From assembly GCA_050305405.1 (NCBI GenBank), contig JBNLFG010000005.1:62001-126000 (forward strand): DNA of 64,000 bases, in the 5' to 3' direction. Origin of the DNA: Desulfolinea sp050305405. Its GTDB lineage: Bacteria; Chloroflexota; Anaerolineae; Anaerolineales; Villigracilaceae. The position numbers and the translations under genes are program-made. Positions 1-7,921 of the stretch are shown piece after piece; the first letter of the stretch is position 1, and each line of letters starts with the position of its first letter. Below the pieces are notes generated by a model. The model had not been told where the DNA came from, ran no database searches, and saw only the letters and a program-made list of their open reading frames with translations.

Positions 1-1077
1 GTTTTTCGCAGCATTGACTATCAAGGTTTCCCGATGCGTGTTTTAAGCGTTCCACTCAGCGTGGGCGGGCGCGGCGCAGGGACCATGCAAGTTGCTTCCA
101 GTTTAGCAATGATTACATCCGTACGCGAAGACCTGCTCTATATTCTCATTATGGGCGCGATTTTTGCCGTCATGCTGGCAGCCATCGGTTCATGGCTCGT
201 GATCGAGCGCTCGCTCGCCCCACTGGATGCTGTCGTTGAAACCGCCGAACAGATCAATCGTGCTGATGACCTTTCTCGCCGCATCCCCTACAGGCACCTG
301 CCCAACGATGAGGTTGGGCAGCTCGTGCTGACCTTTAACCAAACGCTCGAACGTCTCGAAACGATCTTCTCATCTCAACAGCGTTTTCTGGCAGATGTTA
401 GCCACGAATTACGCACGCCACTGACCGTCATCAAAGGCAATCTTGATCTCATGCGACGCATGGATACGCTTGACGAAGAAATCCTCGTCAGCATCGATCA
501 GGAGTCCAATCGGCTCACGCGCCTCGTTGGCGACCTGCTTCTGTTGGCTCAAGCTGAAACGGGCAAACTGCCCCTCCAGCAAGATTGCCTGGAACTTGAC
601 GGCCTGCTCTTTGAAGTACTGCAAGAAATGCATATCCTTGCAGGCGAGAGAGTAACCCTGCGCCTGACAGAAATCGACCAGATCCAGATTTTGGGAGACC
701 GTGATCGGCTCAAACAAGTTTTGCTGAATCTGATCTCGAATGCGATCCAATACACGCCCGAAGGGGGGAATATCTCCCTCAGTCTGGCGAAAACGAGCAA
801 AAAAGCACGGCTCATCATCCGCGATACCGGACCTGGTATCCCCGCAGAAGATTTGCCACATATTTTTGAGCGCTTCTACCGCACCGAGAAATCCCGAACG
901 CGATCCAAAACCCCCGGCTTCGGGCTTGGGCTTTCAATCGCTTACTGGATTATCCACAACCATGAAGGAAAAATTGATGTCGATAGCGTTGAAGGGCAGG
1001 GAACGACTTTCACGATCACATTGCCGCTGCTTGATCCGTCTAAAGCCTGCCCTCCGCCAGAACTTGATGGAGAGTAA
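1..1077 (+). CDS. Sensor histidine kinase, 5' end outside window
   Basis: Membrane sensor kinase that autophosphorylates a histidine and passes the phosphate to a response regulator, which is not in the window. The reading frame is open from base 1, so the N-terminus and most of the sensor region are missing. What remains is one transmembrane segment (LYILIMGAIFAVMLAAIG), a HAMP linker, a HisKA dimerisation helix with the phospho-acceptor in SHELRTP, and a HATPase domain with its N box (NLISNAIQY), G1 box (DTGPGIP) and G2 box (GFGLGLSI). All kinase motifs are intact. It ends at a strong terminator shared with the convergent neighbour. The class is clear; the signal sensed cannot be told. Confidence 0.93.
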   Translation, partial: VFRSIDYQGFPMRVLSVPLSVGGRGAGTMQVASSLAMITSVREDLLYILIMGAIFAVMLAAIGSWLVIERSLAPLDAVVETAEQINRADDLSRRIPYRHLPNDEVGQLVLTFNQTLERLETIFSSQQRFLADVSHELRTPLTVIKGNLDLMRRMDTLDEEILVSIDQESNRLTRLVGDLLLLAQAETGKLPLQQDCLELDGLLFEVLQEMHILAGERVTLRLTEIDQIQILGDRDRLKQVLLNLISNAIQYTPEGGNISLSLAKTSKKARLIIRDTGPGIPAEDLPHIFERFYRTEKSRTRSKTPGFGLGLSIAYWIIHNHEGKIDVDSVEGQGTTFTITLPLLDPSKACPPPELDGE

Positions 1078-1100
1078 AGAAAAGCAAGAACCATAAAAAA

Positions 1101-1128
1101 GAGCCTTCGAATTTAGAAGGCTCTTTTT
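1101..1128. terminator. Bidirectional Rho-independent terminator
   Basis: Perfect 8-bp stem GAGCCTTC/GAAGGCTC with a 7-base loop, flanked by six A on the left and five T on the right. It can therefore end the kinase transcript on the plus strand and the lytic transglycosylase transcript on the minus strand. The latter's stop codon overlaps the T run. Confidence 0.85.
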
Positions 1129-1825
1129 ACTGTCTTGCACTGGCCTGTGCACATAAACTTGCCCCGCCGTGTGCAAGCCATTCATCCAGACGTGCGCTGG
1201 TGGTAGCTCCCTGAAGGGCATCGGCATAAATTCCACTGCCCCAATATGCATAACGAACGGTTTCTGCCGCCCAAGCTACCTCCGTTTTTGGAATGACGCC
1301 GATACCGCCATTGTAACCTGCAAAGGCGAGGCGAGAATCTCCGTTGGCGGTATCCAGTGACGTTTTGAGATAGCCAAGTCCGCGCAAGGCGTTGGTAGTG
1401 GGATAATAAGGGTTCTCACCTTGCTCAAAATGGTAGGGCATAACCTGAAAGAGTCCCATGGCACCGGCACTCGATAACGCACGCGGATCTCCGCACGATT
1501 CGATTTGCATAACGGTAGCGATCAGGTTCGGATCGAGACCGGTTTGGGCTGCCCAATCCATGATTTGGTCGCCCCAATACTGTATTTCGGGGGTGAATAA
1601 CGGTGACAAGCCTGGGTGCGCGGCAAACTGTTCTGCATAAGGGCGAGCAAGCTCCTCATCCGCTTGAGTCGGGGTTTTTAATCCCCATAAAAAAGTTGAG
1701 AGAATAACTCCTAGAAAGACAACCAGTAAAGGTGGGAAAAATAAAGTAGAGAGGCAGCCGTTTCCTGTTTCGCTTTCATCGGCTACCTCCCAGTATTCTT
1801 CTTCGTCCCCGTAATATTCATCCAT
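1127..1825 (-). CDS. Membrane-anchored lytic transglycosylase (SLT domain)
   Basis: Predicted to cleave the glycan strand of peptidoglycan outside the membrane. The 232-residue protein begins with an acidic cytoplasmic stretch and has one transmembrane helix at about residues 26-48. The SLT domain runs from about 85 to 205: the catalytic Glu is residue 109 in IESCGDP, followed by GLFQVMP and AGYNGG, all typical of family 23 transglycosylases. Its start lies 6 bases after the stop of the upstream membrane protein, so the two form an operon. The promoter ahead of that partner carries a LexA-like palindrome, which suggests damage-inducible expression (inference). Confidence 0.88.
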   Translation of the reverse strand: MDEYYGDEEEYWEVADESETGNGCLSTLFFPPLLVVFLGVILSTFLWGLKTPTQADEELARPYAEQFAAHPGLSPLFTPEIQYWGDQIMDWAAQTGLDPNLIATVMQIESCGDPRALSSAGAMGLFQVMPYHFEQGENPYYPTTNALRGLGYLKTSLDTANGDSRLAFAGYNGGIGVIPKTEVAWAAETVRYAYWGSGIYADALQGATTSARLDEWLAHGGASLCAQASARQ

Positions 1826-1831
1826 GTTGGC

Positions 1832-2566
1832 CTAAAAACGTTGCTCGCGCTCGTCGTACGCTTGTTGGCGTCCGCTGCTGGCAGAGAGATTGTGGTATGT
1901 CGGTTCAGAAAAGCTGGCCTGGGTTGAGCGAGGAGCAGGTTTGGGCGCAGAGCGGAAGGTAGCTGCACTGCGTGCTACGGGCTGCTGACGGAATTTTTGC
2001 GTCACCCGGGATGAGCTTTTACTGTTTTGCGAAGGTCGTTTCACAATACTTTTTTGCAGGTCTTGTGAGAAAAGACGCTCTCCGGCAATGGAAAATGTAC
2101 CGATGATGAGCACACGAATGAGCCAGACCATCACCGCAACAAAGATGGGAATTACTTTGGTCATCACTTCGGTGCTGACAATAGCGCTACCAATATGTCC
2201 ACTTTGGGCAATGGCAACTGAAACGCCCCACCAGGTGAGCATGGCATTCATAAGCGCTGCCAATATCCAGGCGCCAAAAAGATACCAAACTTCAGCTGGT
2301 TCATCATCACCTTGCTCAGGAGTGAAAAGACGCGCAACGCCCGCGAAGTCGATTCCACAGAAGGCAATCGCAAGAATGGTTGCCCAGCGCAGGCCCAAAA
2401 AGCGCAGGTCACCCAAAACATCACGCAATGCAAAATCGGTGGAGCTAAAGTTGAAAAGTTCAAAGGCCAACAAAGCAGCGATGATCATCATGCCCCAGGC
2501 TGCGCCGCGCTGCAACTTACGCCCGCCGAGGAGTTTTCCCTTAGAAAAAGTGCCTGATCTGTTCAT
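1832..2566 (-). CDS. Four-helix membrane protein of unknown function
   Basis: A 244-residue protein I do not recognise. It has about four transmembrane segments between residues 22 and 165: one near the N-terminus, one around ATILAIAFCGIDFAG, one around WYLFGAWILAALMNAMLTWW, and a last one around PIFVAVMVWLIRVLIIG. The remaining ~75 residues are basic, rich in Ser, Gln and Pro, and probably disordered and cytoplasmic. The ribosome site AGGAGGT sits just ahead of the start. It is the first gene of an operon with the lytic transglycosylase, so a role at the envelope is plausible but unproven. Confidence 0.75.
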   Translation of the reverse strand: MNRSGTFSKGKLLGGRKLQRGAAWGMMIIAALLAFELFNFSSTDFALRDVLGDLRFLGLRWATILAIAFCGIDFAGVARLFTPEQGDDEPAEVWYLFGAWILAALMNAMLTWWGVSVAIAQSGHIGSAIVSTEVMTKVIPIFVAVMVWLIRVLIIGTFSIAGERLFSQDLQKSIVKRPSQNSKSSSRVTQKFRQQPVARSAATFRSAPKPAPRSTQASFSEPTYHNLSASSGRQQAYDEREQRF

Positions 2567-2604
2567 TTCGACCTCCTATTGTGTCGAGTGGGTCAATGCT
2601 TGCT

Positions 2605-2634
2605 ATTTTAGAACATAAGTTCTAGTTAAGTCAA
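2605..2634 (-). promoter_or_regulatory. Promoter with candidate LexA (SOS) operator
   Basis: On the minus strand, TTGACT (2634-2629) and TAAAAT (2610-2605) are separated by 18 bp. Between them is the perfect palindrome TAGAACTTATGTTCTA (2609-2624). Its core GAAC-N4-GTTC is the LexA/DinR box known from Gram-positive bacteria. A repressor bound there would block polymerase. The match is seen in the sequence; LexA control is inference. Confidence 0.55.
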
Positions 2635-2650
2635 GGGTTGGCCTACAAGA

Positions 2651-2688
2651 GATAAAAAATTCCCTGCGCATGATGCGGCAGGGAATTT
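2651..2688 (-). terminator. Terminator of the alpha/beta hydrolase gene
   Basis: An 11-bp stem AAATTCCCTGC/GCAGGGAATTT (2657-2667 and 2678-2688), with a T run on the minus strand. It lies directly after the hydrolase stop codon. Confidence 0.75.
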
Positions 2689-3487
2689 AGATCGTTGTCG
2701 GAGGTTCGGTATCCAGAAAATCTTTTAGGTTTTGCATAAAATTCTCCGGATCATCGAGCATGATGAAATGCCCGGCTTTATCAAAGCGTTCTATTCGCGC
2801 AGAGGGGATGCCCTCCAACATCGGCTGCCATTGCTTGGGGTCGACGATATTATCCAGATCGCCAAACATGCCCATCGCCGGGATTTTTATATCCTCCAAC
2901 ATCGGGCGCAAATCCGTACGACGTAAGGAGGCAATGCTCAACAGGAAGGATTCAAGGGTGGTTTTGCTAAGGTCATCATCCATCATTTTTGGAAAACGCG
3001 GATCATGACTAATAAAAGGCGAGGCAACGCGCATTCCCAAACGGAATGCCCACATCGCATTGAACAGCATGAATGCAATCGAACGATAGCCTGCCAGTTT
3101 TAGAGGCCAAGCCAATGATGAGCCAACAATCGGTGAACCGATGATAACAACCTTGCTGACCTTTTCTGGATATTTAAGCGCAACAGATAGGCTGACTGTC
3201 CCGCCCATGCTATGCCCTACCAACGGAGCATCTTCAATGCCCAAATGATCCATAAATTGGGAAACAAGGCCAACAAAATCTTGAACTGCATAAGTTTCGC
3301 GTTTCTTGCCGGATTCGCCAAACCCCCAAAAATCGAGTGCGTAGGTGCGATAATAACGCCCAAGATACGCCATGGTCTCTTGCCAAAGCCCCCACGATCC
3401 CAGCCAGCCATGTAAAAGAATTACAGGACGACCACGGCCATAGACTTCATAGTGAACGATACCCTGATCTGTTGTAATCGAAGACAC
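2687..3487 (-). CDS. Alpha/beta-fold hydrolase
   Basis: A 266-residue soluble hydrolase of the esterase/epoxide hydrolase-like group. The oxyanion-hole motif HGWLGSWGLW follows the third strand. The nucleophile is Ser93 in GHSMGG, the acid is probably the Asp in GDLDNIVDP, and the base is the His in KAGHFIMLDDPE. A helical cap lies between residues 125 and 195. Length and order of motifs are normal. It lies 23 bases downstream of the small GTPase gene and may share its transcript. The substrate cannot be deduced. Confidence 0.87.
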   Translation of the reverse strand: MSSITTDQGIVHYEVYGRGRPVILLHGWLGSWGLWQETMAYLGRYYRTYALDFWGFGESGKKRETYAVQDFVGLVSQFMDHLGIEDAPLVGHSMGGTVSLSVALKYPEKVSKVVIIGSPIVGSSLAWPLKLAGYRSIAFMLFNAMWAFRLGMRVASPFISHDPRFPKMMDDDLSKTTLESFLLSIASLRRTDLRPMLEDIKIPAMGMFGDLDNIVDPKQWQPMLEGIPSARIERFDKAGHFIMLDDPENFMQNLKDFLDTEPPTTI

Positions 3488-3510
3488 TTAGAGAACCACC
3501 ATCAGGGGGC

Positions 3511-4050
3511 TTATCCCCCCGATTCCATTTCAGCTAAAATGCTGTAAAGTAATTCCAACAGAACCGATTTAACCGATTTCAAATCAGTTGCAATACAGGG
3601 AAGCAGTTTTACATTCGGATCAAGACGCAGCGCGTTACGCATATCTTCGATCTCCCATGCATCTTCACGATCCTGTTTATTGGCAGCAACCACATAAGGG
3701 GTTGGCGCATAAGCACGGAAGGTTTGCAAGATGCTGCGAGCTTCACGGAAGGTCTCAGGACGAGAGCTGTCGATCATCACAATAAATCCCAACATTCCTT
3801 CTGAAAGGATTTCCCACATGAAGTCGAAGCGTTTTTGCCCCGGCGTTCCGAAAAGGTAAAGCACCAAATCTTCATCAACCGTGATACGCCCAAAGTCCAT
3901 CGCGACTGTGGTAGCATCCTTAACTTCCTTCTCGCCGTCCCCTGTAATCTTGCGCTCAGTAGCGACAACGTCAATTTCACTGACAGACCCAATGAACTGC
4001 GTCTTCCCTGAGCTAAAAGGACCTGTAACCACCATTTTGACTGTTTGCAT
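3511..4050 (-). CDS. Small Ras-like GTPase (MglA/Roadblock-associated type)
   Basis: A 179-residue cytosolic GTP-binding switch. G1 is GPFSSGKT (residues 10-17), G3 is FGTPGQKRF, and G4 is NKQD in VVAANKQDRED. The G3 sequence with Pro-Gly-Gln and the short, single-domain length fit the bacterial GTPases that work with Roadblock/LC7 partners in polarity and signalling. The upstream neighbour is a DUF4388 protein, a partnership common in Deinococcota, Myxococcota and Chloroflexota (family knowledge). The pair probably forms one operon from the promoter at 4936-4964. No GAP (Roadblock) gene is visible next to it. Confidence 0.87.
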   Translation of the reverse strand: MQTVKMVVTGPFSSGKTQFIGSVSEIDVVATERKITGDGEKEVKDATTVAMDFGRITVDEDLVLYLFGTPGQKRFDFMWEILSEGMLGFIVMIDSSRPETFREARSILQTFRAYAPTPYVVAANKQDREDAWEIEDMRNALRLDPNVKLLPCIATDLKSVKSVLLELLYSILAEMESGG

Positions 4051-4079
4051 AAGTGCTATCCTTAAAAAAGATTATAAAG

Positions 4080-4895
4080 CTAAATATTGCTAATTCGGTT
4101 AATAAGACGATTGACCAGCGATTTCTGTTCGGTCTTATCCTGTGTCGGGAACATATCAGGTGCGAGTGCAGGCTTTGCTCCCTCCGGCTTGGTGATTTCA
4201 ACCAACCCAGCCTGGATTAATCCATAAACGATACGGCGGATTTCCATATCGTCCATTTTGGTTACTTTTGCAATTTGGCTGATCTTATTCTTTGGAGTGA
4301 TATACGAGACAACCCGCCATTCTTCCACACTCAAATTTACATTTTTCAGATCAGCACCAGGTCGGTCTGTAAACTTCAACGCCATATCCAGGCTAGGAAT
4401 TTCATCCTGCAACTGTTCCCATTCACGCAACTGACGTGAGCCTTCAATAATCAAATTTTCAAGATCAAGGCGCACATTAATGCGATCATCAGGCGGAAGC
4501 TTCGCGTTTTCAAAACGAAAAAAACCTTCCACCCAGGTAAAAAGCTGCCGCACAACCCCCATGAAATTCTTTTGTAAAGCCTGCAAAATGTCTTGCTGCG
4601 TCAAATACCCGGCATTAATCAATAATAAACCCAACTCTTTATCGGTCACGTGCCCAGCACGCTGTTGAATCGCGCGATATTGGCTGGCGCTCAACTTCTT
4701 GGCACCATGCAAAATTGCAGCTAAACTGCCAGCATTTTGTCCAATCATCGCATAAGCCAGCTTTCCTTCCCGAAAAGAGATTTCAGCTGTCTCACTAGGC
4801 CCCTCGATTACCAGCGTCCCCGTTTTACTGGCTAAATTAACTAAATTAAGCAATTGGGTTACTGTAAAATCTCTCAGATTTCCATTCAGTGCCAT
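4080..4895 (-). CDS. DUF4388 (PatA-like N-terminal) domain protein
   Basis: A 271-residue cytosolic protein. The first ~100 residues are a DUF4388 domain: the pattern LRDFTVTQLLNLVNLASKTG followed by a short sheet (TLVIEGPSETAEISFREGKLAYA) is diagnostic. The rest is helical and may contain a winged-helix element (INAGYLTQQDILQAL and later MDDMEIRRIVYGLIQAGLVEI). DUF4388 proteins are scaffold or regulator parts of two-component and GTPase signalling. The gene is 29 bases upstream of a small GTPase. A consensus promoter lies ahead of it. Confidence 0.82.
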   Translation of the reverse strand: MALNGNLRDFTVTQLLNLVNLASKTGTLVIEGPSETAEISFREGKLAYAMIGQNAGSLAAILHGAKKLSASQYRAIQQRAGHVTDKELGLLLINAGYLTQQDILQALQKNFMGVVRQLFTWVEGFFRFENAKLPPDDRINVRLDLENLIIEGSRQLREWEQLQDEIPSLDMALKFTDRPGADLKNVNLSVEEWRVVSYITPKNKISQIAKVTKMDDMEIRRIVYGLIQAGLVEITKPEGAKPALAPDMFPTQDKTEQKSLVNRLINRISNI

Positions 4896-4935
4896 AAAGA
4901 TCCTTGAATTTTAGAACGGGTAGAGGAACGGATAG

Positions 4936-4964
4936 ATTATACATCCTAGAAAAGGATGCGTCAA
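4936..4964 (-). promoter_or_regulatory. Consensus sigma-70-type promoter for the DUF4388/GTPase operon
   Basis: On the minus strand, TTGACG (4964-4959) and TATAAT (4941-4936) have a 17-bp spacer, about 40 bases ahead of the start codon. It is one of the best vegetative promoters in the window. Confidence 0.7.
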
Positions 4965-4997
4965 ACATGGCGCTTTTCACTCTTGAAAGGTAGAGAG

Positions 4998-5936
4998 CTA
5001 ATGATGAGCCTCAACAGATAGAGAGACGCGTTCGATCTCAGGCCCCAAACTTGCTACCGTTAAACGAAATTCGGCTTCTCCGGCAGCAGCATCCCATCTA
5101 CGCACACCAACGATTTTGTTTCCTGCGTCATAGGCCGTTGCCACAACCCAAATGCCATCGGCTTCTTTTCCGGCTACAAGCACCTCCCCGCTCACCAATG
5201 CCGTCTTCCCATCCCAGGCGATTTGGGTGAGGACACCCTGCAAACGTGCATCGGTATAACGCTCGTCAATGGGATTGCCTTCAAAAGCGGTCAGCACTTC
5301 GGCTTGTGCGCGGCTATTTGCAGGTACATCCTCGAAGTAGACTAGTACGGGCTGTGCATCTCCTGCCAAGAGCCGATCCTGTAAAGGGAAAGCCGTCTCA
5401 CGGGCAAGCAAACTTCCATCGGCATCGTAGAGGCGCACATCCATCGAGATGCCTTCCACCACGCCATCTGTGTCGTTCTGGACAAGCACAAAGCACCACT
5501 TGCCACCGCTCTGGGTGGCATAACAAGCAGGCGGGGCAAACGAAAGCGCCAGCGGATCAACGCTCGGCAAGTCAACACGCGCAGCATCCCCATCGGGGAT
5601 GACCAGTATCTGCCCGATAGGCATTGCATATGGAGAAACATCAGGATTGGCTTTGACCAGATCGCCCATATCGAGGCCAAAGTCGAGCGCAACACTGCCC
5701 ATCGTATCGCCGGATTTAACGGTATAGATGTGCGGGGTTGCCGTTGGCTGCGGAGTTTGGGTCGGGATGGGGGTGGCCGGGAGCGGCGTCGCGCTCGGGG
5801 TGGGCGACAGATAGGGTTGCAATGAGCCAGCCAAAGTCGGGGCGCGCTGCGGTTCTACATCCGTCTGAGGGGCGCAGGAAACGACGAAAGTCGTTACTAC
5901 GAGGAGCGCTAAAAACTGGTGAATTGATCTTGCCAT
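4998..5936 (-). CDS. LysM-domain lipoprotein
   Basis: A 312-residue exported protein. The N-terminal signal ends in a lipobox (VVSC, Cys21), so it is probably lipid-anchored. A Thr/Pro-rich linker with TPTQTPQPTATP-like runs follows, of the kind seen in many Chloroflexota envelope proteins. Then comes one LysM module (about residues 71-115, YTVKSGDT...GQILVIPDG) that binds peptidoglycan or other GlcNAc polymers. The C-terminal ~190 residues are a beta-rich domain of the kind seen in FxLYD-like proteins (weak match). The start overlaps the end of the upstream ThyX-like gene by 28 bases, indicating one transcript. Confidence 0.85.
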   Translation of the reverse strand: MARSIHQFLALLVVTTFVVSCAPQTDVEPQRAPTLAGSLQPYLSPTPSATPLPATPIPTQTPQPTATPHIYTVKSGDTMGSVALDFGLDMGDLVKANPDVSPYAMPIGQILVIPDGDAARVDLPSVDPLALSFAPPACYATQSGGKWCFVLVQNDTDGVVEGISMDVRLYDADGSLLARETAFPLQDRLLAGDAQPVLVYFEDVPANSRAQAEVLTAFEGNPIDERYTDARLQGVLTQIAWDGKTALVSGEVLVAGKEADGIWVVATAYDAGNKIVGVRRWDAAAGEAEFRLTVASLGPEIERVSLSVEAHH

Positions 5937-7306
5937 GTTTCTTCTTGGGGTAGACGCATATACTTCGCCAAAAGGGGATGCTGCTTCTCGATTTCGGCAT
6001 GAATTTCGCGCGCGACGCGGCGGATGGAGAAATGCGCGTTACGGGCGGCACGCAACTGGACAAAGTGATAGGCCTCGCGCAGATTGAAAGATGCCAACAC
6101 GCGTCGATTGAAGCCGTTGGGGACAAGATAAGCGGCCACCTGCGGATTGAACTCAGCAAGTTTCTGGTAGGCCTCGGCAGCGGCATCCATCGCCGCTACA
6201 TACGCGGATTGGAAGCCTGCTTCCGTTATCAGGCTGGGGATGGCGTAACCGAGGTTTGCCGTTAACGCTTGCGGCGTCTGACTCATCATGCGGTGACGTT
6301 TGAACTCGAAGTAGGCACCCTGATCCATGACAAGGTCGAAGGTGTAATGGCTGTACTCGAGCTCACGCAAGGGGATGTCGAATTTATCCATGCCGCCAAG
6401 TAGTTTTTCGGCGAGTTCGGCACGTTTTTCTGGCAAGAGTTGCTGGATATGCGCAAACGCTTCTTGATAGGGCATCTCGCCAAAGCGGTAGAGGGCGGCT
6501 GCGAGAATTTTAGTTTCAGCGGCGGGGTCGAAGTCAATCAATTTCGTTAGGTTTGTAGGGGCGAACGGCCGTTCGTTCCTGCTCAGAAAGTCTTTCTCAA
6601 CCTGCTGGAAATATGGCACGGTATCGGCGTATTTAACAAGTGTCGGCGTTTCACCTTTAGCAACGGATTTAACCTTCTCGCCGATCTGGCGCACTTCAGC
6701 GAGGGGATGTGAAAGCAGCTTGCGGATGGCGCTTTCCAGAACGCGTGCATTCGCCGTCAGCCCAACATTGGCAAGCGATGCGGCCGGGAGCAGGAAACGG
6801 CAGGCGTCGACGTATTTGGAGCGGATGCGGCGATCCCAAAGGGCATCGGATTCGTTTTCTCGCCGAGGATTTCTGTCCATAACGAGGGCACGCGTGGGCG
6901 CGAGCGAAGCGGCATAGGTCTGGAAGAGCATCTTGACGGTGCGCTCGTATTCATCTCGCAGGGGATGTCCATCCAATTCGGGCGGGATGACGAAGGCATC
7001 TGAATCCCATTTTTGGTAGCGGGTCGATTTTTCTGTGTAGGAGGCGAGGCGGTTGGACTCGATGCTCTCGATTGCCATGCGAGAGACGTTTTCGATGGCG
7101 ATGTGCAGGACAGCATGCTCGGCGACCGAGGCGTGACCGTAGCCGACCACCCACTTCTCGTGGAACTCGGCGCTGGATTCATCGTTGAGTTCGTCAGCGA
7201 TCTGCTGAAAACTGAGCGGGGAACGCGATGTCTTCGCAAAGGCAACCGCGATCACTTCAGGGGAATATTTTTTCGGGGAGAGAAGGTAAATTTTTCGTTC
7301 GGGCAT
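5909..7306 (-). CDS. Double-domain ThyX-like protein (FAD-dependent thymidylate synthase family)
   Basis: A 465-residue protein made of two ThyX-type folds. The first (about 1-225) has GHASVAEHAVL and then ESNRLASYTEKSTRY where ThyX enzymes have RHRxASxxExSxRY: the tail of the motif is kept but RHR is replaced. The second (about 230-465) keeps RHRMMSQTP but loses the Ser at the usual position, and ends with NLREAYHFVQLRAARNAH, like the ThyX C-terminal helix. Classical ThyX is ~230 residues and a homotetramer with active sites at subunit interfaces, so one hybrid site per pair of halves is conceivable. Activity as dTMP synthase is not certain. The start is followed closely by the LysM gene. 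Confidence 0.78.
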   Translation of the reverse strand: MPERKIYLLSPKKYSPEVIAVAFAKTSRSPLSFQQIADELNDESSAEFHEKWVVGYGHASVAEHAVLHIAIENVSRMAIESIESNRLASYTEKSTRYQKWDSDAFVIPPELDGHPLRDEYERTVKMLFQTYAASLAPTRALVMDRNPRRENESDALWDRRIRSKYVDACRFLLPAASLANVGLTANARVLESAIRKLLSHPLAEVRQIGEKVKSVAKGETPTLVKYADTVPYFQQVEKDFLSRNERPFAPTNLTKLIDFDPAAETKILAAALYRFGEMPYQEAFAHIQQLLPEKRAELAEKLLGGMDKFDIPLRELEYSHYTFDLVMDQGAYFEFKRHRMMSQTPQALTANLGYAIPSLITEAGFQSAYVAAMDAAAEAYQKLAEFNPQVAAYLVPNGFNRRVLASFNLREAYHFVQLRAARNAHFSIRRVAREIHAEIEKQHPLLAKYMRLPQEETWQDQFTSF

Positions 7307-7312
7307 AGAAAT

Positions 7313-7837
7313 CTATTCCAAGGTGGAAGAGATGGCAGGGTCTGGATTTTTCGGCAGAATGGATTGCAACTTTTTGAGCGCCTGAAGTCCGCCAAAGAGG
7401 CCCCAGAGCAGGAAAAGATGGAATCCGAAGCCAAACCAGTCCTGAACAGCAAACATAAGCAGGGCATCGAGGGTATAGAAGACCATGCCAGTGATGAATG
7501 CCCAGCGATGTCCTTTTGCAGCGAAATGGCCGAAGGCAACGAAGATCGCCGAGATTCCGAAACTCAATACCACGCCAAGGGTGCGGATGATAGCGGCATA
7601 TTCTGGGAGGCCTTCAGCAATCATCATTGCGATAGCATCGACAACCTGCGTGACGCCCAGGCCGATCACAAAATTAACACCGAGATTGAAGACCGCTCCC
7701 AACGAATTGATGACTGACAGCGCTGCGATCCAGTAGAAATTGCTAGCGCCATTCTTGACCCGTTTTTGGAGATTGGCAAGCGCCATGATGGCATTCAGTT
7801 CTTGCGAACCTTGTATGTTGGGAATATTTTCGTTCAT
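7313..7837 (-). CDS. Four-helix membrane protein, unknown
   Basis: A 174-residue protein. The start at 7837 is chosen because AAAGGAGCG lies just ahead of it; a longer in-frame start at 7864 has no such site. After a polar N-terminus come about four transmembrane helices (around FYWIAALSVINSLGAVF, VVDAIAMMIAEG..., TLGVVLSFGISAIFVAFG and ITGMVFYTLDALLMFA) and a short basic tail. No family recognised with confidence; it resembles small integral membrane proteins common in Anaerolineae. The gene ends 6 bases before the ThyX-like start, so the two may be co-transcribed. Confidence 0.75.
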   Translation of the reverse strand: MNENIPNIQGSQELNAIMALANLQKRVKNGASNFYWIAALSVINSLGAVFNLGVNFVIGLGVTQVVDAIAMMIAEGLPEYAAIIRTLGVVLSFGISAIFVAFGHFAAKGHRWAFITGMVFYTLDALLMFAVQDWFGFGFHLFLLWGLFGGLQALKKLQSILPKNPDPAISSTLE

Positions 7838-7891
7838 CTCGCTCCTTTGATTTAAGTCAACCACCTGATTTTTGCAAGGACTATAGACGAA

Positions 7892-7917
7892 AACACCCCG
7901 CTCGTCAACGGGGTGTT
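7892..7917 (-). terminator. Rho-independent terminator after ribF
   Basis: A 9-bp stem AACACCCCG/CGGGGTGTT with an 8-base loop. On the minus strand it follows the ribF stop by a few bases and leads into TTTTCG. It marks the end of the nusA-to-ribF cluster. Confidence 0.75.
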
Positions 7918-7921
7918 GGGT

